In this document: positions 1 to 5,891 of the stretch, in pieces | How the letters are laid out: every line of letters begins with the position of its first letter | Numbering within the stretch: position 1 is the first letter of the stretch | Origin: Gemmatimonadota bacterium | GTDB taxonomy: Bacteria > Latescibacterota > UBA2968 | Assembly (NCBI GenBank): GCA_002714465.1 | Contig: PAXL01000032.1 | Span: forward strand, 19,694 to 26,864 | Reading direction: 5' to 3' | DNA length: 7,171 bases | Notes under the pieces: model-generated | Database searches by the model: none | What the model was told of the DNA's origin: nothing | Seen by the model: the letters and a program-made list of their open reading frames with translations, nothing else | Translations under genes and position numbers: made by a program

Positions 1-147
1 CGGTCGATTCAGCTGATCGCAGAGAAGAAGATCGATGTGGAATCGATGATCTCGCATCGATTCAGCTTCCGTGAGGCGGCAGAGGCCTATGATATGCTAT
101 ACAATCGGCTTCACGAGTGTATGGGGGTTGTGCTGGAATGGCAGTAG
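1..147 (+). CDS. zinc-type (MDR) alcohol dehydrogenase, C-terminal end only
   Basis: This is the last 48 codons of a gene whose start lies outside the window, read in frame 1 and ending at TAG 145-147. The residues include IDVESMISHRFSF, then EAAEAYDML and a final MGVVLEWQ. This is the usual ending of medium-chain zinc-dependent dehydrogenases (threonine/sorbitol dehydrogenase-like group), where a 'H-R-F-pattern plus EAAEAY' helix precedes a short hydrophobic strand. Such enzymes oxidise alcohols or polyols with NAD(P)+. The catalytic zinc and cofactor motifs are upstream and cannot be seen, so substrate and cofactor are unknown. A 73-base gap separates it from the dapF homologue on the same strand. 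The family call rests on this tail alone. Confidence 0.65.
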   Translation, partial: RSIQLIAEKKIDVESMISHRFSFREAAEAYDMLYNRLHECMGVVLEWQ

Positions 148-220
148 ACAAGAGCAACACCGAATACGAAAGTCAAATCGGAAATTGAGGTCGGAGAGTA
201 AATAGCGAGGAAAGTAGCAT

Positions 221-1096
221 ATGAGGAATGGGTTCTTCAAGGGGCACGGGCTGGGGAACGATTACATTGTGATGGATCCGGCAGAGTTGGATTTCAAGCT
301 AACGCCGAAAAACATCGTGAAGATTTGCGATCGGAACTGGGGAATCGGGAGTGACGGGATTCTGACGCTAGAGAAGTCAAAGAAGGCGGATTTCGGGCTT
401 CGGATTCTGAATCCTGACGGGAGTGAGGCGGAGAAGTCAGGGAACGGGCTTCGGATCTTTGCACGGTATCTGCACGCAACACGCAAGACGAAGAAGAAGC
501 AGTTTACGGTCGACACGAAGGGTGGTCTGGTGTCGATCGATCTTTATATCGACAAGCACGGGGATGCGAGTTCGGCGACTGTCGAGATGGGGACGGCGAC
601 GTTCGAGCCGAAAGCGCTGCCCTGCTCGCTGAAGACTAAGGAGCTGATTAACCAGTCAATCACAGTGGTCGGCAAGAAGCTCACCTTTACGGGTGTCAGC
701 GTCGGAAATCCGCACTGCGTGGTGTTCAAGCCGAAGGGGCAGAAGTGGACGCGTGAGGATCTGTTGACGTTTGGCCCTGAGCTCGAGAATCACAAGATTT
801 TTTCTCGGCGGACGAACGTACAGCTGGCCGTTCCGACCGGGAAACACGAGATCTACATCCTTATCTGGGAGCGGGGTGCCGGCGAAACACAGGCTTCGGG
901 ATCCTCGTCGTGTGCGGCTGCTAGCGCGGCGGTGCGTCTCGGGCTGGTACAGGCACCCGTGAAAGTGAATGCGCCGGGTGGCACGCTGCGGATCGATTTG
1001 GATGCGGATTACAACCTGACGATGGAGGGCGCAGTGGACGAGGTCGGTCGTGGAAAGCTGAGCTCTTCGTTTGTTAGAGAGTTGAAGGGCCGGTAG
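221..1096 (+). CDS. dapF: diaminopimelate epimerase homologue (DapF fold) with both catalytic cysteines replaced by serine
   Basis: The protein has 291 residues, against about 275 in typical DapF, which interconverts LL- and meso-diaminopimelate for lysine and peptidoglycan synthesis in the cytosol. Family landmarks are present in order: FKGHGLGNDY near residues 6-15, NPDGSEAEKSGNGLR at 64-78, GNPHC at 162-166, N199, and ERGAGETQASGSSSC at 217-231. Residues corresponding to the DAP-binding set of E. coli DapF are kept (N13, N64, N163, N199, E217, R218; also H165). The two proton-shuttling cysteines (Cys73 and Cys217 in E. coli) are serine here: S73 (TCA, 437-439) and S226 (TCG, 896-898). C231 matches the downstream non-catalytic cysteine of the ACGxGxC motif. 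The ATG at 221 follows GAGGAAAG (207-214) at 6 bases. The next gene starts on the last base of this stop codon. The fold is certain; DAP epimerase activity is not, and a different amino-acid epimerase or a non-catalytic role is possible. Confidence 0.85.
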   Translation: MRNGFFKGHGLGNDYIVMDPAELDFKLTPKNIVKICDRNWGIGSDGILTLEKSKKADFGLRILNPDGSEAEKSGNGLRIFARYLHATRKTKKKQFTVDTKGGLVSIDLYIDKHGDASSATVEMGTATFEPKALPCSLKTKELINQSITVVGKKLTFTGVSVGNPHCVVFKPKGQKWTREDLLTFGPELENHKIFSRRTNVQLAVPTGKHEIYILIWERGAGETQASGSSSCAAASAAVRLGLVQAPVKVNAPGGTLRIDLDADYNLTMEGAVDEVGRGKLSSSFVRELKGR

Positions 1097-2178
1097 TGCA
1101 AGTTGAGCTCGATCTGCCGACCCTAGAGTCCGATCTGCATCGGGTCTGGGGGCGTCGCCTTGCCGGATGCTGGGGGCAGTACAACGACGAGTATCTAGAG
1201 GGGCGTCTGCGCACCCCTTCCATTAGGATCGGGGCGAGCGAGTCGAAGCTCGGGGAGTGGGATGGTCTCCGACGTGAGATCACCGTGTCTGCGCACCACA
1301 TTCTTCGCGATGACTGGGTCTCGGTTCTGGATACGCTGCGGCACGAGATGGCGCACCAGTATGTCCAAGAGGTCTTGGGTGTCGTGGACGAGACGGCTCA
1401 CGGGCGAGCATTTTTTCAGGCTTGTGAGAGGCTCCGGTGTGCGCCCGACGCTACGACGAACACAGCAGAGTTGAGGGGGGCGGGGCCGGATCAGACGCTC
1501 TTGAGGATCGAGAAGCTACTTTCTCTGGCAGAGAGCCCGAACGAGAACGAAGCGCAAGCGGCTATGCAGAAGGCGCGTCGCCTTCTCGTGAAGTATAACG
1601 TGGATGTCGTCGAGCTGGATCGTTCACGGAACTTCGGGTCACGCGTTCTTGGCGATGTGAAGGCTCGCCACACGTCTGCAGAGCTTTGGATCGGGGCTAT
1701 CCTGACCCGCTTTTTCTTTGTCGAATCTCTCTGGTCTCAAAGCTACAACGCCGTCTCGGATCGGCGTGGCACCGTGCTGCAGGTGTATGGTACACCGGAG
1801 AATCTCGACATGGCGACCTACGTGTTTAACTATCTGGAGGGTCTGCTTCCGATTCTTTGGGTCGACTACAGGACGGCTCGCGGACTGTCGGATAACCGCG
1901 AACGCCAACGCTACTTTGCCGGTGTGATGGAAGGTTTCCACTCGAAGCTGGACGCGCAGGAGCGGACCATGGTTCAGAGCGAGGCGCTCGTATGGAAGGG
2001 AGATCCGCAGTTGCATCGGTTCTTCAGGTATCACAACCCGCGTGTAGTGACCCGGTATGGTGGTGTTGTCGCTCGGACGAAGACGTATGAAGACGGGATT
2101 TCGGAAGGTCGGCAGGTGTCGATCAAGCGACCTGTCGAGGCAGGTGCGTCCGGTGAGATCCGGCTTCTCAGCGATTGA
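1096..2178 (+). CDS. SprT-like zinc metallopeptidase fused to a DUF2786 domain
   Basis: The protein has 360 residues and starts at GTG, whose first base is the last base of the dapF TAG (TAGTG), so translation is probably coupled. Residues about 5-117 form a SprT-like domain. The zinc site HEMAH is at 83-87, with a third candidate ligand H102 in DETAHG and then the FFQACERL helix. SprT-like peptidases (SprT, Spartan) are zinc proteases, in some cases linked to DNA-protein crosslinks. The usual C-terminal zinc ribbon is absent. Instead residues about 134-171 match DUF2786: RIEKLLSLAESPNENEAQAA followed by the KARRLLVKYNVD helix. The rest (about 190-345) resembles the conserved tail that follows DUF2786, including a YFAGVMEGFHSKL segment and GISEGRQV near the end. 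There is no signal peptide or membrane segment, so it is probably cytosolic. The peptidase call is strong from the motif; substrate and biological role are unknown. Confidence 0.8.
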   Translation: MQVELDLPTLESDLHRVWGRRLAGCWGQYNDEYLEGRLRTPSIRIGASESKLGEWDGLRREITVSAHHILRDDWVSVLDTLRHEMAHQYVQEVLGVVDETAHGRAFFQACERLRCAPDATTNTAELRGAGPDQTLLRIEKLLSLAESPNENEAQAAMQKARRLLVKYNVDVVELDRSRNFGSRVLGDVKARHTSAELWIGAILTRFFFVESLWSQSYNAVSDRRGTVLQVYGTPENLDMATYVFNYLEGLLPILWVDYRTARGLSDNRERQRYFAGVMEGFHSKLDAQERTMVQSEALVWKGDPQLHRFFRYHNPRVVTRYGGVVARTKTYEDGISEGRQVSIKRPVEAGASGEIRLLSD

Positions 2179-2186
2179 CGTCAGGC

Positions 2187-3680
2187 TTATTTACGGAAGA
2201 TCGATCGTAACTTCGTGAGAATCTGCGCTGCAGATCGTCCGTTGGTCTCGGTCGGTTCCAAGGACTCGGCCCGAGCCTCCAGGGCAATCCGACGATCCCG
2301 TTCCTCAAGACGTTCAGCCAACACCGAGCTGATCCGCTCGAGCACAGCAGGATTTCGGTCGAACAGTTCGTTCAGATCGTCCTTCGAGATCTCGTAAGCC
2401 ACGGACCCGGTGGCGGCGCGAACACTCGACGTTCTTGGCATCCCGCCAAAGAATGCCATCTCGCCGATACACTCGCCCGGCAGGATCGTCGCGACGACAC
2501 GGGGTTCTCCCGTTCTGAAGCTGACGACCTCCATCAAACCTTCTACCAGGATGAACATCGATAGGGACGGATCACCAGCCGTGATAAGGTCTGCACCCTC
2601 GATACAGGGTACCTGTCTCATCTTGCCAGCCAGCTGCTCGAGTTCCTCGATCCCGAGTGGTGCGAGCAGATCCACCTTTTCGAGTAGGGACCGACGGTCT
2701 CCCAACGACATCGAGTCGAGGTGTCGTGCAGGTGGCATCTTCCCGATATACAGGTCGTTTTTCGGGTAAGCGGGGGTGATCCCGGCGTGCGAAAGATGAG
2801 CGATCGCGGCGCGTGTCACGATGTCCTTTGCTTGAGCAGGTGCCGTCCCATCCCACGGCGTAACCCAATACCGTAAGGTATACTCCACACCCATTTCACT
2901 GACTGCGTCCACCAAGACGTGGGGCTTCGGGTCCGCTAGGAAACCGGGGTTATTCACGACACTTTTCAAGGCGGCAGTCAGGACACGGTCTGCGCGCTCG
3001 ACAGGGACGGAGTGGTCCAAGCTGATCTTGGTCTCGAATCGGGTCTTGCGGTCGGGGGACCAAAGGTTCGTGACGGTCATGGTCGAGAGGAGACTGTTGG
3101 GTATAACGACGAGCGTGCACTCCTCGGTCTCGATCCGGGTCGTGCGCCAGTTGATTTCTGCGATCTGTCCGCGGAGGTCGTGGGCTATTGTACGTCCTTG
3201 GATGTGCACCCAGTCTCCGATGCGATACGGCCTGTCGATGTTGACCGCAACACCTGTGAACAGGTCCATTATCACGTTGCGAAGTGCGAATCCCAAGACA
3301 AGGCCGACGGCACCGGATGTGGCCCAGAAGCCGGTTAGTGATCTTTTGAAGACGATGCCGGCGATGCCGGTGATGCCGAGGACGTATATGAGGATCGTTG
3401 TCAGGTCAACGAGAAGTCGAGGAGGTGGTCCCTCGATCGACCGACTGACGATCCCTTCCCAGAAAAAAAACTTGAGAATGCGGTCGAACAGGAAGGCGCC
3501 GACAAACCAGACGAGGATCTGGACGGCATACCGGACTGTCGCGTCGCGTCCCTCACTCGGGAAGGCTTCCGGGATGGCGAAGGACACGAAGAAGAGGATT
3601 GCGAATATCAGCGAGGGCGCAAGAAGGCGCCCGATGATTCTTCTACCCATCGGGGGTTGAACCTGGATCGGCGTTGGCAT
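2187..3680 (-). CDS. MscS-type mechanosensitive channel with C-terminal cyclic-nucleotide-binding domain (bCNG-like)
   Basis: The protein has 497 residues. Hydrophobic segments lie at about 18-37, 50-73 and 90-112, followed by the MscS pore helix and its signature at about 122-160 (SGAVGLVLGFALRN, then FTGVAVNIDRPYRIGDWVHI). The cytosolic MscS beta domain runs to about 310. Residues about 335-460 form a cyclic-nucleotide-binding domain with a phosphate-binding cassette: G402, E403, G406, E407, and R416-T417-S418. This is the architecture of the bacterial cyclic-nucleotide-gated (bCNG) branch of the MscS superfamily, in which ligand rather than tension may control an inner-membrane pore. The last ~40 residues are charged. 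No clear Shine-Dalgarno precedes ATG 3680; an alternative ATG at 3650 (M11) also lacks one, so the start is uncertain. Its stop lies 8 bases from that of the convergent SprT-like gene. It lies 89 bases downstream of the enolase-type gene. Gating by cAMP or cGMP is inferred. Confidence 0.88.
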   Translation of the reverse strand: MPTPIQVQPPMGRRIIGRLLAPSLIFAILFFVSFAIPEAFPSEGRDATVRYAVQILVWFVGAFLFDRILKFFFWEGIVSRSIEGPPPRLLVDLTTILIYVLGITGIAGIVFKRSLTGFWATSGAVGLVLGFALRNVIMDLFTGVAVNIDRPYRIGDWVHIQGRTIAHDLRGQIAEINWRTTRIETEECTLVVIPNSLLSTMTVTNLWSPDRKTRFETKISLDHSVPVERADRVLTAALKSVVNNPGFLADPKPHVLVDAVSEMGVEYTLRYWVTPWDGTAPAQAKDIVTRAAIAHLSHAGITPAYPKNDLYIGKMPPARHLDSMSLGDRRSLLEKVDLLAPLGIEELEQLAGKMRQVPCIEGADLITAGDPSLSMFILVEGLMEVVSFRTGEPRVVATILPGECIGEMAFFGGMPRTSSVRAATGSVAYEISKDDLNELFDRNPAVLERISSVLAERLEERDRRIALEARAESLEPTETNGRSAAQILTKLRSIFRK

Positions 3681-3701
3681 TGTGTCGGATGACTGATAGA
3701 G

Positions 3702-3719
3702 TAACGGGGAGTGCCGTTA
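3702..3719. repeat. short inverted repeat upstream of the channel gene
   Basis: TAACGG (3702-3707) and CCGTTA (3714-3719) are perfect 6-bp complements around a 6-base loop. They lie in the 89-base gap before the channel gene, just downstream of its candidate promoter. No T-run follows on either strand, so a factor-independent terminator is unlikely. A protein-binding site in the 5' leader is possible, but a repeat this short can arise by chance. Confidence 0.3.
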
Positions 3720-3728
3720 AGAGGGTGA

Positions 3729-3757
3729 AGTTTAATAAAGAGGGAGACTAGGGACAA
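3729..3757 (-). promoter_or_regulatory. possible sigma70 promoter for the channel gene
   Basis: On the minus strand TTGTCC (3757-3752) and TAAACT (3734-3729) are separated by 17 bases and match the -35 and -10 consensus at 4 of 6 positions each. Transcription would start near 3722, giving a leader of about 40 bases before ATG 3680. This would allow the channel gene to be expressed independently of the enolase-type gene upstream. Matches of this quality are common by chance. Confidence 0.3.
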
Positions 3758-3769
3758 GTCACAAGCATC

Positions 3770-4882
3770 TTATGCTGTGCGGTATAAGTTCAGTGTCGCC
3801 TGGTTGATCGTGATCCCGAGTCCCGGACCCTCCGGTATGGATACGAAGCCGTCTGTAACCTCGAAAGCTTCATTCGTGATGTCGTGACGAAGTGGTGAGT
3901 CGGTCATGCAGAACTCGAAGATCTCCCCGTGAGGTATTGATGCGAGACCGTGCAAGCTCGCCGCGATCGTGATGCCGCTCTTGAAGCTGTGGTTGACGAC
4001 TTTGGCGCCTTGGGTGTGGGCGAAAAGACCTGCGTCGACAAAGACCGAGATGCCACACCGACCCGGATCGGGCTGTATCCAGTGGAGCCCTCCGTCTACG
4101 ACAAGACGCTCGAAATCTTGCAGTCGGGACTCGGCTTCACCTGTCGCGATCGGGACAGGACTCTCAGCGGTGAGCCTTGCGAAGCCATCGATGTCCTGAG
4201 GGTGCAGAGGCTCCTCGATCCAGAAGGGTCGGAACTCCTCGAACTGGCGCGCGCGAGTGAGCGCGGTTTCCCAATCCCAGACCTGCCCCGCGTCGATCAG
4301 GATGTCGATGTCGTCCCCGGCACCCCTTCTGGCTTCTCTGACGAGGGCGATGTCGGTCTTTTCGCTTTGACCCATAGGACCCCATCCGAACTTGATAGCC
4401 GTGAATCCAAGGTCTGTGAACTTACGTGCGAGCTCGTAGGTCTCCTGTGGCGTGTCACCGAAGAGGATTGAACAATAGGCTCTGAAAGACGTCTTTGCAG
4501 GTCCCCCGTGGAGCTCGTAGATCGGCTTGTCCGCGGCCTTGCCTGCGATGTCCCAGAGCGCCTGGTTGACGCCCGCCATCGCGTGCGACCCGACGCCAAC
4601 CCGACCGTAGTAGTTCATGGCTTCGTCCATCCGCGTAGTACACGTCGGAAGGTCGAGCGCGTCCTGACCGACGAGCACGTTCGCGAGTCCGTTACAGATC
4701 TGGTGGGAGAGCGGAGCGTCCACGACTGCCTTGACGACGGTCGGACAGGAATCGACCTCTCCCCAACCCGTGATCCCGGCTTCGGTGTCGATCCGAATCA
4801 GGCAGGTGTCCTGGGTGCCGTCACAGGATGCGTTCACGTCTGGGAGTCTCAAGACGATGGCTTCTACCGCAGTAATTTTCAT
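3770..4882 (-). CDS. mandelate racemase/muconate lactonizing-type enzyme (enolase superfamily), probable sugar-acid dehydratase
   Basis: The protein has 370 residues when started at ATG 4882, which has GAGGAG (4889-4894) 6 bases upstream and a consensus promoter just behind it. A longer open frame back to 5092 runs through that promoter and is rejected. The N-terminal capping domain (about 1-125) is followed by the barrel. Metal ligands are D197 (LIDAG), E223 (WIEEPL) and E249 (ATGEAES). The general-base dyad is D272 (QPDPGRCG) and H298 (VVNHSF), and E323 is a likely acid. Spacing fits mandelate racemase (D195, E221, E247, D270, H297) closely. At the KxK position only the first lysine is kept: K164-F-G166-W. 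Family members abstract the alpha proton of a carboxylate using Mg2+; many in this subgroup dehydrate sugar acids. Loss of the second lysine favours His-based dehydration over racemisation, which is inference. Substrate unknown. Confidence 0.88.
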   Translation of the reverse strand: MKITAVEAIVLRLPDVNASCDGTQDTCLIRIDTEAGITGWGEVDSCPTVVKAVVDAPLSHQICNGLANVLVGQDALDLPTCTTRMDEAMNYYGRVGVGSHAMAGVNQALWDIAGKAADKPIYELHGGPAKTSFRAYCSILFGDTPQETYELARKFTDLGFTAIKFGWGPMGQSEKTDIALVREARRGAGDDIDILIDAGQVWDWETALTRARQFEEFRPFWIEEPLHPQDIDGFARLTAESPVPIATGEAESRLQDFERLVVDGGLHWIQPDPGRCGISVFVDAGLFAHTQGAKVVNHSFKSGITIAASLHGLASIPHGEIFEFCMTDSPLRHDITNEAFEVTDGFVSIPEGPGLGITINQATLNLYRTA

Positions 4883-4888
4883 CAAGCG

Positions 4889-4894
4889 CTCCTC
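4889..4894 (-). promoter_or_regulatory. Shine-Dalgarno site fixing the start of the enolase-type gene
   Basis: The minus strand reads GAGGAG, 6 bases before ATG 4882-4880. This strong site, with the promoter immediately upstream, places the start at 4882 and rules out the 70-residue N-terminal extension that the open frame would allow. Confidence 0.85.
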
Positions 4895-4904
4895 ATTTGC
4901 GAGA

Positions 4905-4933
4905 ATTATAGAAGTGGATGTGTGGTGTGTCAA
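4905..4933 (-). promoter_or_regulatory. perfect-consensus sigma70 promoter for the enolase-type gene
   Basis: On the minus strand TTGACA (4933-4928) is followed after exactly 17 bases by TATAAT (4910-4905). All twelve consensus positions match and the spacer is optimal. Transcription should start near 4898, only about 15 bases before ATG 4882, so the leader is little more than the Shine-Dalgarno site. A full-consensus promoter is rare in natural genes and implies strong basal transcription unless an operator represses it. The elements lie in the divergent gap facing away from the dioxygenase gene. Confidence 0.8.
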
Positions 4934-4961
4934 TGCGTTCAGAGAAATCGTAGAAAACCGG

Positions 4962-4990
4962 TTGCAGGGGTAAGTCGAGGCAGGTAGATT
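4962..4990 (+). promoter_or_regulatory. possible sigma70 promoter for the dioxygenase-SDR pair
   Basis: TTGCAG (4962-4967) and TAGATT (4985-4990) are 17 bases apart and match the -35 at 3 of 6 and the -10 at 4 of 6 positions. Transcription would begin near 4997, leaving an ~80-base leader before the TTG start at 5079. The -35 element overlaps the first copy of the 14-bp direct repeat. The match is weak and is offered only as the best candidate in the gap. Confidence 0.25.
4964..4977 (+). repeat. direct repeat copy 1 in the divergent control region
   Basis: GCAGGGGTAAGTCG matches the copy at 5021-5034 at 13 of 14 positions; the two start 57 bases apart. Similarity continues loosely after each copy if one base is skipped. 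It lies between the two divergent transcription units and overlaps the candidate plus-strand -35, so it could be an operator half of a regulator pair. No regulator gene is in the window. Confidence 0.45.
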
Positions 4991-5020
4991 CGGCGTGGCA
5001 CGGCTGGAAACGAAATACCC

Positions 5021-5034
5021 GCAGGGGCAAGTCG
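5021..5034 (+). repeat. direct repeat copy 2 in the divergent control region
   Basis: GCAGGGGCAAGTCG is the second copy of the repeat described at 4964-4977. It falls in the predicted untranslated leader of the dioxygenase gene if the TTG start at 5079 is used. It would be coding if the upstream GTG at 4995 were the start. Confidence 0.45.
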
Positions 5035-5067
5035 GCACGGATGATCGACAGCTAGGGTCGCTTCTCG

Positions 5068-5073
5068 AGGAGG
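5068..5073 (+). promoter_or_regulatory. perfect Shine-Dalgarno site before a TTG start
   Basis: AGGAGG, the full anti-16S complement core, lies 5 bases before TTG 5079-5081. It favours the TTG as the start of the dioxygenase over an in-frame GTG at 4995. Confidence 0.7.
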
Positions 5074-5078
5074 AGAAC

Positions 5079-5828
5079 TTGGATAGCAACACCTACCGGC
5101 AAGACTATAAACGGGACGGAGTTCTGCCACGGATCGACGTGTTCTCGTACGATGAGATCGAGTGTTTCCGAGAACAGTTCAATGAACTAGAAGCGAGAGA
5201 GGGCAAGGAGAACTGTCAGATAGGCCTTCAGGCCCGGCATATGGACGAACCGTTCATATGGGAGCTAGCGACGGACTCTCGCGTCCTCGACATTATGCAA
5301 GCCGTGATGGGTGACGATGTGCTTCTACTTTCGACGCACTTTTTCTGCAAGTATCCAGAGAAGGATTCGAAGTCGTTTGTCGCTTGGCATCAGGATATCA
5401 CGTATTGGGGGCTCGAGCCGCCAGAAGCTCACACCGCGTGGATCGCGATCGATGACAGTGACGTTCAGAATGGCTGTATGCGAGTGATTCCGCAGTCACA
5501 TACCGAAGGGATCGCACCGCACGCGAAGTCGAAGGTGGCAGGGAATCTGCTCAGTATCAACCAGGAGATCCCGGACGAGCACGTCGATGACAGCCAGGCG
5601 GTCGATCTGGTCCTGAGAGCTGGTCAGATGTCGGTGCACGACGGGCAGGTATTTCACGCAAGTATGCCGAACAGGTCGGATCGACGGAGATGCGGGCTTA
5701 CGGTGCGTTTCATTCCACCATATGTGAAGCAGGCGGCGTTGAATTCGGTCAAGCAGAAGTGGTCTCCGATTATCGTGAGAGGCGAGGATAAGCACAAGAA
5801 CTTCGAGATGACCCTTGCGCCCTTTTAG
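5079..5828 (+). CDS. phytanoyl-CoA dioxygenase (PhyH) family Fe(II)/2-oxoglutarate oxygenase
   Basis: From TTG 5079 the protein has 249 residues; an in-frame GTG at 4995 would add 28 that lack family resemblance. The early YKRDGVLP segment, about 10 residues in, is where PhyH proteins normally begin. The iron-binding triad is visible: H104 and D106 in WHQDITYW, and H193 in QVFHAS. R204, 11 residues after H193, matches the 2-oxoglutarate-binding arginine of human PHYH by spacing. Between them NGCMRVIPQSH (about 131-141) is the usual PhyH loop. Such enzymes hydroxylate carbon substrates with O2, Fe(II) and 2-oxoglutarate in the cytosol; bacterial substrates range from phosphonates to ectoine and secondary metabolites, so the substrate here cannot be named. 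It is followed by the SDR gene on the same strand after 63 bases, probably in one transcript. Confidence 0.88.
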   Translation: MDSNTYRQDYKRDGVLPRIDVFSYDEIECFREQFNELEAREGKENCQIGLQARHMDEPFIWELATDSRVLDIMQAVMGDDVLLLSTHFFCKYPEKDSKSFVAWHQDITYWGLEPPEAHTAWIAIDDSDVQNGCMRVIPQSHTEGIAPHAKSKVAGNLLSINQEIPDEHVDDSQAVDLVLRAGQMSVHDGQVFHASMPNRSDRRRCGLTVRFIPPYVKQAALNSVKQKWSPIIVRGEDKHKNFEMTLAPF

Positions 5829-5891
5829 AGTCGAAAATACAAAACTTAGAAGGCAATGATCAATTAGAGGCGAGGAAAATTGGGGACGGAT

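Noticed and set aside
2179..2186. bidirectional terminator between the convergent peptidase and channel genes
   Set aside because: Only 8 bases separate the stops and no stem-loop with T-runs was found; termination must use other signals.
3028..3660. 210-codon plus-strand open frame
   Set aside because: It lies antisense inside the channel gene, whose protein is clearly recognisable; Arg/Ser-rich shadow with no motif.
3702..3719. TAACGG/CCGTTA hairpin as a terminator
   Set aside because: Stem of only 6 bp and no T-run on either strand.
3950..4471. 173-codon plus-strand open frame
   Set aside because: Antisense to the enolase-type gene, which has all its metal ligands in the opposite strand; composition reflects the complement.
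4508..4987. 159-codon plus-strand open frame
   Set aside because: Antisense to the same gene and running through the promoter; no motif.
4883..5092. N-terminal extension of the enolase-type gene (70 more residues, minus strand)
   Set aside because: It is Ser/Cys/Pro-rich, has no family similarity, and spans the perfect promoter; ATG 4882 has a strong Shine-Dalgarno.
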